A stretch of DNA of 47,861 bases from the NCBI GenBank assembly GCA_016927315.1, contig JAFGMV010000037.1, positions 1-47,861 of the forward strand, in the 5' to 3' direction. The number at the start of each line of letters is the position of its first letter. The first letter of the stretch is position 1. A program made the position numbers and the translations under genes. Below, piece after piece: positions 1 through 7,838 of the stretch. Under the pieces are notes generated by a model. It saw only the letters and a list, made by a program, of their open reading frames with translations, did no database searches and was not told the origin of the DNA. The stretch is from Anaerolineales bacterium. Lineage in GTDB: Bacteria; Chloroflexota; Anaerolineae; Anaerolineales; Villigracilaceae.

Positions 1-454
1 AAACAGTCCAGGTGACTTTCGTCCGCCCGAAAAAAGGATATGCTTTCCAATAAATTGGATCTTTTCCACAACAAATACGGACTCCTTCCAATCCGCTCTC
101 GAGCGGATACCCAATAAATGCGCATCTTTTTGGCAAAAGGTACCGTGTGGTTTTTATTCAACCGGGACTTCTTTTTATTCACTCCGCCGGCATTTCTCTT
201 TCATTTCAGGGCGATTTGTGGCCGGAAGACAAAGGACTTAATCCGGGAGTTGGGAGATTGGCGGCGGGATGGAAGGATATGGCTGCAGACGGCTCAAGGA
301 TCGGTATACCCAGGCGGGTATTTACTTGAACAAGGTCAGCTCTGAACGCCTGTCACCTGTACGGGCGGCTCAGATGAGCGCCAAACCTGATGGCTGCTGG
401 GAGTCTGCTTATCACTCATCCCCGAATTGATAGACACCCACCTGGTATCACTTG
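1..454. other. Intergenic region without a convincing gene
   Basis: I see no recognisable gene here. Short open frames exist (for example 147-329 on the plus strand) but none has a ribosome-binding site or a family I recognise. Two perfect palindromes stand out: TCCAAT-AA-ATTGGA at 46-59 and ATCCGCTC-TC-GAGCGGAT at 91-108. They could be operators or small hairpins belonging to a gene left of the window. Confidence 0.4.
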
Positions 455-483
455 TTGACAATACCATTGTAGCTACCATACAA
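455..483 (+). promoter_or_regulatory. Possible promoter TTGACA-N17-ATACAA
   Basis: A perfect -35 hexamer TTGACA (455-460) is followed after 17 bp by ATACAA (478-483). The -10 match is weak. A strong intrinsic terminator lies about 60 bp further on, before the next gene, so any transcript from here would be short. Together they suggest a small RNA or an attenuated leader. No protein of recognisable type lies between promoter and terminator. Confidence 0.35.
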
Positions 484-545
484 GCATATTATATGTTCCA
501 AACGAAGAGGGAGTAGAGAAGGTATATCTGAATGATGCAAGGTAT

Positions 546-583
546 AAAAAGACCGGTTAAAGTACGCTTTAACCGGTCTTTTT
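546..583. terminator. Strong bidirectional intrinsic terminator
   Basis: A 16-bp perfect stem (AAAAGACCGGTTAAAG paired with CTTTAACCGGTCTTTT), a four-base TACG loop and A/T tracts on both sides form a textbook rho-independent terminator usable on either strand. It insulates the amino-sugar operon that starts downstream from whatever is transcribed upstream. Confidence 0.85.
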
Positions 584-626
584 GATAATTCTTAGGGCGA
601 TTGAATTAAAAAAACTGTTTTGGGTC

Positions 627-675
627 TTGACTCTCTCAAAAAAATGACTATACTAAGTCTTGTAAATAAGTACAA
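627..675 (+). promoter_or_regulatory. Promoter of the ROK/amino-sugar operon with a dyad at +1
   Basis: TTGACT (627-632), a 16-bp spacer and TATACT (649-654) make a good housekeeping promoter, with an expected start near 661. The dyad TTGTA-N6-TACAA (660-675) lies right at the predicted start. That is a plausible position for autorepression by the ROK regulator encoded immediately downstream, whose start codon follows about 50 nt later. The operator assignment is inference. Confidence 0.6.
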
Positions 676-712
676 TGAACTAACAAAGTATCCCGGAAAA
701 GAGTACCTACCT

Positions 713-1915
713 ATGAGAAAAGCAACACGACAACAGACCAAGGAACATAATAGAAACCTGGTTCTGAAAACAATTTTTGAGAACGAAAGTATCAGTCGGG
801 CTGAAATCGCACGTATCACCCATCTGACCCGAACAACTGTTTCAGATATTGTTACGGAATTATTGCTGGAAGGGCTTGTGGATGAGGTCGGTCGCGGACA
901 GTCGATTGGAGGAAAATCTCCGATATTGCTCAGTCTGGTTCCAGACTCACGCTATGTGATCGGACTTGATCTGGCGCATAACCTGTTTCGCGGCGCCATT
1001 ATCAACTTGAGGGGTGAAATCAAAGAGACCGCTCAGAGACTTGTCAGGAACCGTAATGGGGACGAAGCAATCAAACTGGTTTATGAAATCATCGATGAAT
1101 TGGCAAAGTCATCTTATAGTCCTCTGGTCGGAATCGGAGTGGGCACCCCTGGCTTGGTCAACTCCAGTAATGGTATGGTAATCAGTGCAGTGAACCTGGA
1201 CTGGCAGTATCTTGCATTAGGCAGCCTGTTGACCGAACGCTACAGTTTACCTGTGACCCTGTTGAATGACAGTCAGGCAGCCGCCATGGCTGAAGTCACT
1301 TTTGGAAAGGATGCCGGATCTGATAAAAACCTGATCTTGATCAATGTACGTCATGGCGTCGGCGCCGGTCTGGTGGTCGGCGGCCAGCTCTTTGTAGGGG
1401 ATTCTGGAGGGGCAGGCGAAATCGGTCATGTTGTGGTAGTACGTGAAGGCGGTCTGCCCTGCAGGTGCGGCAATTTCGGCTGTCTGGAAACGGTTGCAAG
1501 TGTCCAGGCACTCACCCGGCAGTATCAACTCTCAAAGATTGTTTCCCCGGATGCCGATGGCATTGAAGAGGTGTCCCTGGAAGTGCTGGAGGAAGCCTTT
1601 GCAGCTGGCGATGCCACTGTGAGACAGATGGTCATGGATGCAGGCCGATACCTGGGCATCGCAATTGCTGCATTGGTGGGAGCCATGAATATTCACAATA
1701 TTGTTCTGGCCGGGGATATGACGCATTTTGGGGAACCCTGGCTCCAGATGATAACTGAAACCATGCAGCAGATGACGATGTCCCGCCTGGGGCAGACCAC
1801 ACAGATCAAGATTAGCGAGGTCGGACCTGATGCGGTTATCCTGGGGGCGTCTGCACTGTTGCTGAGAGATTATTCACTGCTATTTGGCTGCTGCCCTTCG
1901 GATGGCGTTAAGTAA
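713..1915 (+). CDS. ROK-family transcriptional repressor (NagC/XylR type)
   Basis: A 400-residue ROK protein with an N-terminal winged helix-turn-helix (about residues 15-65, recognition region around SRAEIARITHLTRTTVSDIV) followed by a sugar-kinase-like domain beginning at VIGLDLAHNLFRGAII. The ROK zinc motif is intact, with C250, C252 and C257 in CRCGNFGCLE. The architecture is that of sugar-responsive repressors such as NagC, Mlc and XylR, which release DNA on binding a sugar or sugar phosphate. ATG 713 is chosen over an in-frame start at 620, because 620 lies upstream of the predicted promoter and the residues from 713 match the family N-terminus. First gene of the amino-sugar operon; it probably controls itself and the genes downstream. 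The inducer is unknown; GlcNAc, GlcN or a phosphate is likely from context. Confidence 0.9.
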   Translation: MRKATRQQTKEHNRNLVLKTIFENESISRAEIARITHLTRTTVSDIVTELLLEGLVDEVGRGQSIGGKSPILLSLVPDSRYVIGLDLAHNLFRGAIINLRGEIKETAQRLVRNRNGDEAIKLVYEIIDELAKSSYSPLVGIGVGTPGLVNSSNGMVISAVNLDWQYLALGSLLTERYSLPVTLLNDSQAAAMAEVTFGKDAGSDKNLILINVRHGVGAGLVVGGQLFVGDSGGAGEIGHVVVVREGGLPCRCGNFGCLETVASVQALTRQYQLSKIVSPDADGIEEVSLEVLEEAFAAGDATVRQMVMDAGRYLGIAIAALVGAMNIHNIVLAGDMTHFGEPWLQMITETMQQMTMSRLGQTTQIKISEVGPDAVILGASALLLRDYSLLFGCCPSDGVK

Positions 1916-1953
1916 ACTGCAGGATGGTATCTGAACCTGGAGGCATATCAACG

Positions 1954-3345
1954 ATGAAGTTAGTAAAACCTGGATTTATCCCCGCATTGGACGAAGATTT
2001 TTGCCCCGCGGTCCTGGCAAATCGTTCTTTCCAGAAGCGTACCAGTATGGTTGGTGTACCGCTTGTAATTGGTCTGGAGCGCGAGAACAAATTTTTGTCC
2101 CGTTACGAAACACAGGTTTTTCCTGAAGATCACCCAGACTTCGAAGAGAATTTCCAATATATCGAGCGCATTGTCAAGTTCATACTCTGGCAGCAAGGCG
2201 GCTTTAAACTGTATATCGGTGGGCCTCGTCCAATTGGAGAGTACCTTTCCCGGGTTTACGCTCCTGATGGAGAGCGGAAATTTGATTATCACTTCATGGG
2301 GGAACAGGTTTATGAAAAGACCTTTTCGGTTGTTCTCTGTGATCCTGAAGCGGTTCCCGTTCAGAATGAAATTGGTAAAGCACTTGGTCGTCACCTGGAC
2401 GGCTGCCGAATCGGGTTTGATCTGGGAGCTTCAGATCGCAAAGTGAGCGCTGTGGTGGATGGCAATGTGCACTACAGTGAAGAAGTGATCTGGGAACCCC
2501 GTAAGAAAAAGGATCCGGAATATCATTACCGTGAAGTCATGGCGGCCCTTAAGATGGCTGCCTCGAAGATGCCCCGGGTAGATGCAATCGGCGGCAGTTC
2601 GGCCGGTATCTATATTGACAACCGACCGATGGTGGCTTCATTATTCCGGGGCATTCCCCGCGATAGGTTCGGCGAGATCAAGAATATGTTCCTGCGCATC
2701 CAGCAAGAGATGCAGGTGCCTCTGAAAATCATTAATGACGGTGATGTAACCGCCCTGGCAGGTTCAATGTCTTTGGAAGATAACGGCATTCTGGGGATTG
2801 CGATGGGATCGAGTGAGGCCGCCGGTTATGTGGATATGAACGGACATATTCGTGGCTGGCTGAATGAACTGGCTTTCGCCCCGGTTGATTACAGCCCACA
2901 GGCGGCGGTCGATGAATGGTCTGGTGATCGTGGTTGTGGCTCTATGTACTTTTCACAGCAGTGTGTCTTCCGATTGGCGCCGAAAGCAGGCATTCAGATC
3001 CCTGCAGGGATAACGGATGCTGAAAAGCTCAAATTCGTCCAGGGGAAGCTTGAAGCCGGTCTAGAGGGTGCTGCCAAAATCTGGGAGAGCATGGGTACAT
3101 ATCTTGGATATACCCTGGCCCATTATGCAGATTTCTATGAAGTCAAGCACGTCCTGATCTTGGGGCGCTGTACTACCGGTCGGGGGGGGGATCTGATCCT
3201 GGAAGGCGCCCGGACCGTATTGAACGCCGAATTTCCCGAATTGAGTAAACGGGTCCACATCCAGCTGCCGGATGAGAAGAGCCGCCGGGTGGGGCAGTCG
3301 ATTGCTGCCGCCAGCCTGCCGTCCTTGGGATGGGAACAGCCATGA
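1954..3345 (+). CDS. Atypical ROK-family sugar kinase-like protein
   Basis: A 463-residue protein whose ROK/ASKHA fold starts only at about residue 150 (RIGFDLGASDRKVSAVVDG, a phosphate-1-like loop), continues with GGSSAGIY and INDGDVTALAG (the catalytic-Asp region of ROK kinases), and has a glycine-rich ending around ILGRCTTGRGGD. The first 150 residues are an extension not found in ordinary glucokinases. The usual ROK zinc motif is degraded to scattered cysteines near GDRGCGSMYFSQQC. ATG 1954 has GGAGG-like sequence 10 bp upstream and is preferred to 1924. It overlaps the deacetylase gene by ATGA, implying translational coupling. From context it probably phosphorylates a deacetylated amino sugar such as glucosamine; this is inference. 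It lacks a helix-turn-helix, so it is not a second repressor. Confidence 0.75.
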   Translation: MKLVKPGFIPALDEDFCPAVLANRSFQKRTSMVGVPLVIGLERENKFLSRYETQVFPEDHPDFEENFQYIERIVKFILWQQGGFKLYIGGPRPIGEYLSRVYAPDGERKFDYHFMGEQVYEKTFSVVLCDPEAVPVQNEIGKALGRHLDGCRIGFDLGASDRKVSAVVDGNVHYSEEVIWEPRKKKDPEYHYREVMAALKMAASKMPRVDAIGGSSAGIYIDNRPMVASLFRGIPRDRFGEIKNMFLRIQQEMQVPLKIINDGDVTALAGSMSLEDNGILGIAMGSSEAAGYVDMNGHIRGWLNELAFAPVDYSPQAAVDEWSGDRGCGSMYFSQQCVFRLAPKAGIQIPAGITDAEKLKFVQGKLEAGLEGAAKIWESMGTYLGYTLAHYADFYEVKHVLILGRCTTGRGGDLILEGARTVLNAEFPELSKRVHIQLPDEKSRRVGQSIAAASLPSLGWEQP

Positions 3346-4190
3346 ACTACCACAACGCTGCCGCTGAAATTTATATACCGGACGGGCTCCCTGTGGGTGA
3401 AGCCTTAAGCCGCACCACACATCTGGGGATCAGTGCTCATCAGGATGACCTCGAAATTATGGCTGTCAGCCCGATCCTGGAATGTTTCCAACAGGAGGCT
3501 CAATGGTTTACCGGTGTGGTGGTTACCGATGGACGCGGTTCTCCCAGGAAGGGTCTCTATGAACAGTATGATGATGAAAAAATGCGGCAGGTTCGTTTCA
3601 AGGAACAACAAAAAGCCGCTTTTATCGGGGATTATGCAGCCCAGATCATGCTGGACTATCCGAGCAAACTGGTCAAGGATGGTTCCGACCCTCTGTTGAT
3701 CGAAGACCTGGTCAATATCCTGAAAACGACTTTTCCACGGGTTGTTTATACCCATAACCTGGCAGATAAACATCAGACCCACATTGGCGTGGCAATAAAA
3801 GTGATCAAAGCCATCCGGGAATTACCGGCAGAGAACCGTCCGGAAAAACTGTATGGCTGCGAAGTATGGCGAGCCCTGGATTGGATGCCGGATGAAGAAA
3901 AAGTGACCTTTGATTGTTCCCTGCATGATAATTTACAAAGTGCTTTGTTGGGGGTCTTCGATTCACAGATCAGCGGCGGCAAACGCTATGACCTGGCAAC
4001 CATGGGTAGGCGCCTGGCCAATGCAACGTATTATGCCTCGCACGCGGTCGATGATTCCAGCAGGTTGACCTATGCCATGGACCTGACACCCTTGATCGAA
4101 GATACCGGATTAAGTATTCAGGTCTATGTGCAGGGATTCATCAACCGGTTTGCACATAACATCGATATGTTGATAGCAAGTGTTTTGTGA
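3342..4190 (+). CDS. PIG-L/LmbE family N-acetylglucosamine deacetylase
   Basis: A 282-residue PIG-L family protein. The zinc/catalytic motif reads AHQDDLE (H33, D35, D36, E38), a variant of the usual AHPDDxE with Gln for Pro. The second zinc-histidine motif is HNLADKHQTH at about residues 145-154. The family removes acetyl groups from GlcNAc conjugates (GlcNAc-PI, mycothiol precursors, diacetylchitobiose). No signal peptide, so it acts in the cytoplasm. Start ATG 3342 overlaps the upstream stop (ATGA). Between a ROK kinase-like gene and a sugar transporter, it most likely deacetylates imported GlcNAc or a chito-oligosaccharide, replacing NagA in this operon. Whether it acts before or after phosphorylation cannot be read from sequence. 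Confidence 0.85.
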   Translation: MNYHNAAAEIYIPDGLPVGEALSRTTHLGISAHQDDLEIMAVSPILECFQQEAQWFTGVVVTDGRGSPRKGLYEQYDDEKMRQVRFKEQQKAAFIGDYAAQIMLDYPSKLVKDGSDPLLIEDLVNILKTTFPRVVYTHNLADKHQTHIGVAIKVIKAIRELPAENRPEKLYGCEVWRALDWMPDEEKVTFDCSLHDNLQSALLGVFDSQISGGKRYDLATMGRRLANATYYASHAVDDSSRLTYAMDLTPLIEDTGLSIQVYVQGFINRFAHNIDMLIASVL

Positions 4191-4352
4191 ACGATGATGA
4201 AGAGAAAGGAGGTGTGGTTGACCGATCTTAAAAAAATGCAGGCCACCTCTCGCTGATGGCAGAAAGGTGACCTGGACACATATTCAGGACGAGATCAAGC
4301 TCATCCTGGATCAATTGTAAAACCTTTGATCCATATATTCAAGGAGAGAGAC
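4191..4352 (+). other. Gap with a perfect Shine-Dalgarno and a broken short frame
   Basis: AAAGGAGGTG at 4205-4214 is an excellent ribosome-binding site. From TTG 4218 the frame reads LTDLKKMQATSR and stops at 4254. A different frame then reads ADGRKVTWTHIQDEIKLILD and ends at TAA 4318-4320. Both pieces look protein-like and could be a small gene broken by a frameshift between them, or chance. The true ribosome-binding site of the next gene (AAGGAG, 4341-4346) is separate. Confidence 0.3.
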
Positions 4353-5735
4353 ATGAAACACAAGGAACAACTGGTACTGATCAGTCTGTTGGTGTTGGCC
4401 AGCCTGGTTCTGGCCGCTTGCAGTGGGCAGGCGACTGTTGCCCCGAAAACTGAAGCCCCGGCCGCTGAAGAACAAGCTGCAACCGAAGCACCAGCTGAAG
4501 AAGCCCCAATGGATGATGTGACCCTGAAGGTTTACCTTCTGGACTACACCCCTGATACCATCGAATGGCTGAATTCTGAGATCAACCCGGCCTTCGAAGC
4601 CGAACACCCCGGTGTAACGGTTGAAATTACGGAGGGCAGTTGGAGTGGTTGGGATACCACCTTTAGCGGTTTCTTCGCCGCCGGCGAGGGTCCCGATATT
4701 ATCAACCTGGGTTCCGAAATGAATACGTTGTACGGTGAAAGCCTGGCCGACATGGATGCCTACCTTGGGGAAGGTGCCTGGGCCGATATTGCCAATTTTG
4801 GACCCGCACTTGAAAATGCAAAATATGAAGGCAAGCTGCGCGGTTTACCGATCTTTACTGCTCCCCGCTACGTCTTCTGCCGCACCGATTTGATGGAAGA
4901 CTCCGGCTGGACTACAGGTACTCCCAAAAACTTTGCTGAGTGGGTTTCCTTTGCCGAACAGACCTCTGTGATCGATCCTGCCACCAATTCCCTGACCCAG
5001 CAGGCCCTGGTTCCGGTTGACGCCGGTTCGATGGCCGATTGGCAGTGGTGGCTGCTGGTCTTTTATTCCCTGGGCGGAGAGCTGTACAAGGCCGATGGAA
5101 GCCCCAACTTTGATTCCGCCGAGGCCTTGGCCGCAACCCAGTTCCTGTATGACATGCGTGTGGCTACCTACGGACCCGCTGCCGATGCAGTCGGGGCGCT
5201 TCCAACCGGTCAGGGGTCTGTCATCGATGTCAACGACGAGACCAGTCAGGATAATGGCGCCGTCTGCTTGGCACACTCTGGCTGGGCTGCTCCTCCATTT
5301 GACCGCCCGGTTTGGGAAAATGTCAGCATCGATCCTTTCTACGGTGACACGGAGAACTTCCCGAACAGCAAACCTGTAGTGCTGGCTTTCAATGATTGGC
5401 TGGCAGTACCCGAGTACAGCCCGAACAAAGAACTGGCAGCCGAATGGTTGAAGATAGCCTTTAGCAAGGAAGCCAACCATAAATGGAACGAAACCATGAG
5501 CCTGATCCCGGCCCGCAATGATGCCCAGTATGGGTATGTGGTTGAATCTCCGCAGTTGAAGATCGAAGCCGAACTGGCTGCTGAATATGGAGTTGGCTTT
5601 GCCGGCATTTACGAATCATCCAAGCTGTCAACCATTATGCAGGATGCACTTGGTAAACTGGTGACCGAAGAACTCACCCCGGAAGAAGTGGTTGAAAAGA
5701 TCCAGGCTGAATATGCTGAGGCGCTTGGTAAATAG
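4353..5735 (+). CDS. Sugar ABC transporter substrate-binding lipoprotein (family 1)
   Basis: A 460-residue extracytoplasmic binding protein. It has a lipoprotein signal peptide with lipobox LVLAAC (acylated C23), then an Ala/Glu/Pro-rich linker (residues about 25-50), then a family-1 SBP fold (VTLKVYLLDYTPDTIEWL, GEGPDIINLGSEMNTLY, and a C-terminal AAEWLKIAFSKEANHKW). It is anchored to the outer face of the membrane and delivers sugar to the two permeases encoded downstream. ATG 4353 is preceded by AAGGAG. The operon context (GH3, deacetylase, SIS) suggests GlcNAc-containing mono- or oligosaccharides. The operon has no ATPase gene, so a shared MsiK/MalK-type ATPase elsewhere is probable. Confidence 0.9.
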   Translation: MKHKEQLVLISLLVLASLVLAACSGQATVAPKTEAPAAEEQAATEAPAEEAPMDDVTLKVYLLDYTPDTIEWLNSEINPAFEAEHPGVTVEITEGSWSGWDTTFSGFFAAGEGPDIINLGSEMNTLYGESLADMDAYLGEGAWADIANFGPALENAKYEGKLRGLPIFTAPRYVFCRTDLMEDSGWTTGTPKNFAEWVSFAEQTSVIDPATNSLTQQALVPVDAGSMADWQWWLLVFYSLGGELYKADGSPNFDSAEALAATQFLYDMRVATYGPAADAVGALPTGQGSVIDVNDETSQDNGAVCLAHSGWAAPPFDRPVWENVSIDPFYGDTENFPNSKPVVLAFNDWLAVPEYSPNKELAAEWLKIAFSKEANHKWNETMSLIPARNDAQYGYVVESPQLKIEAELAAEYGVGFAGIYESSKLSTIMQDALGKLVTEELTPEEVVEKIQAEYAEALGK

Positions 5736-5764
5736 TCGTAGTACCAGTTTTTTACGATAAGTCA

Positions 5765-5791
5765 GGGATGGGTGGGTTTCCTGCCCATCCC
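5765..5791 (+). terminator. Intercistronic hairpin after the binding-protein gene
   Basis: GGGATGGG (5765-5772) pairs perfectly with CCCATCCC (5784-5791) around an 11-nt loop, followed only by GTTTCT. It sits between the binding-protein gene and the first permease. Such elements usually act as partial terminators or mRNA stabilisers that keep the binding protein in excess over the permeases. Confidence 0.6.
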
Positions 5792-5822
5792 GTTTCTGGA
5801 CAGTTTTCAGAAGAAAGGCGTG

Positions 5823-6977
5823 ATGATGGACAATCCCTATATCCATGTAATAATCGCAGCCATGTTTTCAGTGGTCTTCATTATTTTTACCAGCCTTGGC
5901 TTGGGATATATTGCTAGTTTGGTTGCCAGACTGGTAGGTGCAACCAAAAGGGTGCAGGAGAACACATTTTCCGGATATTTATTCTCCGGTCCCTGGATTA
6001 TTGGCTTTCTTTTGTTTGTTATCTTTCCGATGGTATTATCTTTGTATTGGAGTTTTACTGATTACCGGGTAACTGAAAATGTACCGCCGCAGTGGGTGGG
6101 GTTTGAAAATTATGCAAAATTGATCTTCCGCGACAGCGGCTTTCGGGCTTCATTTTTCAATACGATGTTTCTTACCGTCCTGGGCCTGCCTCTCCAGATT
6201 GGCGTTGCCCTGGTTCTGGCGATCCTGCTGAACCAGAAAACGCATGGGGAACGGGTTTTCCGCATGGCTTTTTACCTGCCTGTCATTCTGGGTTACAACA
6301 CAGCAGTCTTGCTGTGCTGGCGGTTGATGCTCAATACGGGCACCGGGATCATCAATCTATTGATCCGTGGATTTTCGAATACCTTCCCGCCCTTTCGATA
6401 TCTTAACCGGGCGGCGATCTATGGAGTTGAAGTCGTCAATGCCTTTTTCCTGGGGCTCAGCAATAACAAGTTCAACCTGCTCAACAAGGTGTTGGAAGCC
6501 GGGTTCCCGGCGGAAAACCGGGTACCGCTCTGGGTTCAGAGTCCCATGTGGTCAAAGATGTCGGTGGTTTTGCTGATGGTCTGGGGTTGCGGCGCAATGA
6601 TGTTGATCTTCCTGGCCGGGCTGAACAATATTCCGAAAGAACTGCACGAAGCTGCTGAGGTCGATGGGGCAAGCGCCTGGAAGCGGTTTTGGAAAATATC
6701 CTTCCCGCTGCTGACGCCCTATATTTTTTACAACCTGGTCGTTGGACTGATCGCCTCCATGCAGATATTTGAACCGATCTATGTGCTCTACCGTGATAAC
6801 CAGCCGCTGGTCTCCTCGACCATCTCGATGGTTTACTACCTGTGGCAGGCCAGCTTCCGTCATTTCGAGATCGGGTATGGATCGGCGATGTCGTGGATCA
6901 TCCTGGTGATCATCCTGGTGGTTACGCTCATCCAGTTCAGGCTGCAGGATCGCTGGGTTAACTACGAATTGTATTAG
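5823..6977 (+). CDS. Sugar ABC transporter permease (MalF/UgpA type)
   Basis: A 384-residue integral membrane protein with an extra N-terminal helix and about six further membrane segments (for example WIIGFLLFVIFPMVLSLYW). The permease EAA loop that contacts the ATPase reads ELHEAAEVDGASAWKRFW, about 100 residues from the C-terminus. A 60-70-residue insert with few hydrophobic stretches (around SNTFPPFRYLNRAAI to FPAENRVPLWVQ) lengthens it relative to typical 290-320-residue members. ATG 5823 or ATG 5826 is the start; the in-frame ATG at 5772 lies in the preceding hairpin and is rejected. It pairs with the permease encoded next. Confidence 0.9.
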   Translation: MMDNPYIHVIIAAMFSVVFIIFTSLGLGYIASLVARLVGATKRVQENTFSGYLFSGPWIIGFLLFVIFPMVLSLYWSFTDYRVTENVPPQWVGFENYAKLIFRDSGFRASFFNTMFLTVLGLPLQIGVALVLAILLNQKTHGERVFRMAFYLPVILGYNTAVLLCWRLMLNTGTGIINLLIRGFSNTFPPFRYLNRAAIYGVEVVNAFFLGLSNNKFNLLNKVLEAGFPAENRVPLWVQSPMWSKMSVVLLMVWGCGAMMLIFLAGLNNIPKELHEAAEVDGASAWKRFWKISFPLLTPYIFYNLVVGLIASMQIFEPIYVLYRDNQPLVSSTISMVYYLWQASFRHFEIGYGSAMSWIILVIILVVTLIQFRLQDRWVNYELY

Positions 6978-6986
6978 GAGATGACA

Positions 6987-7829
6987 ATGAGAACAGCCTG
7001 GTCAATTACACTGCGTATCCTGTTATATGTATTTTTAACAGGGACGACGGTCCTGATGAGTTTTCCACTGTTTTGGATGATCTCCTCCTCCCTGAAGACC
7101 CTGGCTGAGGCGAATTCCCCCGGAATCGTCTGGATACCCAACCAGCCTACACTGGAAGCCTATCTGAATATTTTGCAAGACTCAGACTTTTTACGCTCCT
7201 ACTTCAACTCTGTTATTTATACGGCCCTGGCCTTGGTGGGAACCTTGATGTCTGTTTCGGTGGTGGCTTATGCCTTCAGCCGGATCAATTGGCCGGGACG
7301 CGAAGCGGTCTTCTTCCTGATGCTGTCGACGATGATGGTCCCGCCGCAGGCTTTGATCGTACCGCAGTATGTGTTGTTCAACAAGCTTGGCTGGATCGGC
7401 ACCTTCAACCCGATTGTCATCCCCGGGTTCTTCGCAGGTGGCGCTGCCTGGATATTCCTGCTGCGGCAGTCGATGGCCCAGATCCCCAGGGAGATGGATG
7501 AATCGGCCTATATGGACGGCGCCAACCATTTACAGATCTGGTGGGAGATCTGCCTGCCGCTGGTCAAGGCTCCCCTGGCAACCATCGCCACCTTCCTTTT
7601 CGTCGGTTTCTGGAACAGTTTGCTCAACCCGCTGCTCTACCTGCAGACGGTCGACCTGTACACGCTGCCGGTTTATGTCGCAACGCTTTATAACATCAAC
7701 AGCTCTGTCCAGCAGTGGCCGACCATCATGGCTGCCGCAGTGCTGACCACGGTGCCGTTGATGATCGTTTTCTTCTTTGCCCAGCGCTATATTCTGGAAG
7801 GGGTAATGATCTCTGGCCTGAAAGGGTAG
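6987..7829 (+). CDS. Sugar ABC transporter permease (MalG/UgpE type)
   Basis: A 280-residue membrane protein with six predicted helices, starting with ILLYVFLTGTTVLMSFPLFW, and an EAA motif REMDESAYMDGANHLQIWW. It is the second half of the importer channel. AGGAG at 6976-6980 is ideally placed for ATG 6987 and too close for the ATG at 6981. It starts 9 nt after the first permease ends and is followed 9 nt later by the GH3 gene, so all are one operon. Confidence 0.9.
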   Translation: MRTAWSITLRILLYVFLTGTTVLMSFPLFWMISSSLKTLAEANSPGIVWIPNQPTLEAYLNILQDSDFLRSYFNSVIYTALALVGTLMSVSVVAYAFSRINWPGREAVFFLMLSTMMVPPQALIVPQYVLFNKLGWIGTFNPIVIPGFFAGGAAWIFLLRQSMAQIPREMDESAYMDGANHLQIWWEICLPLVKAPLATIATFLFVGFWNSLLNPLLYLQTVDLYTLPVYVATLYNINSSVQQWPTIMAAAVLTTVPLMIVFFFAQRYILEGVMISGLKG

Positions 7830-7838
7830 CCCTGCTCG

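Noticed and set aside
118..345. Overlapping open frames at the left edge (118-345 and 147-329)
   Set aside because: No ribosome-binding site, no recognised family and mutually overlapping frames. The second looks faintly protein-like, but not enough to call.
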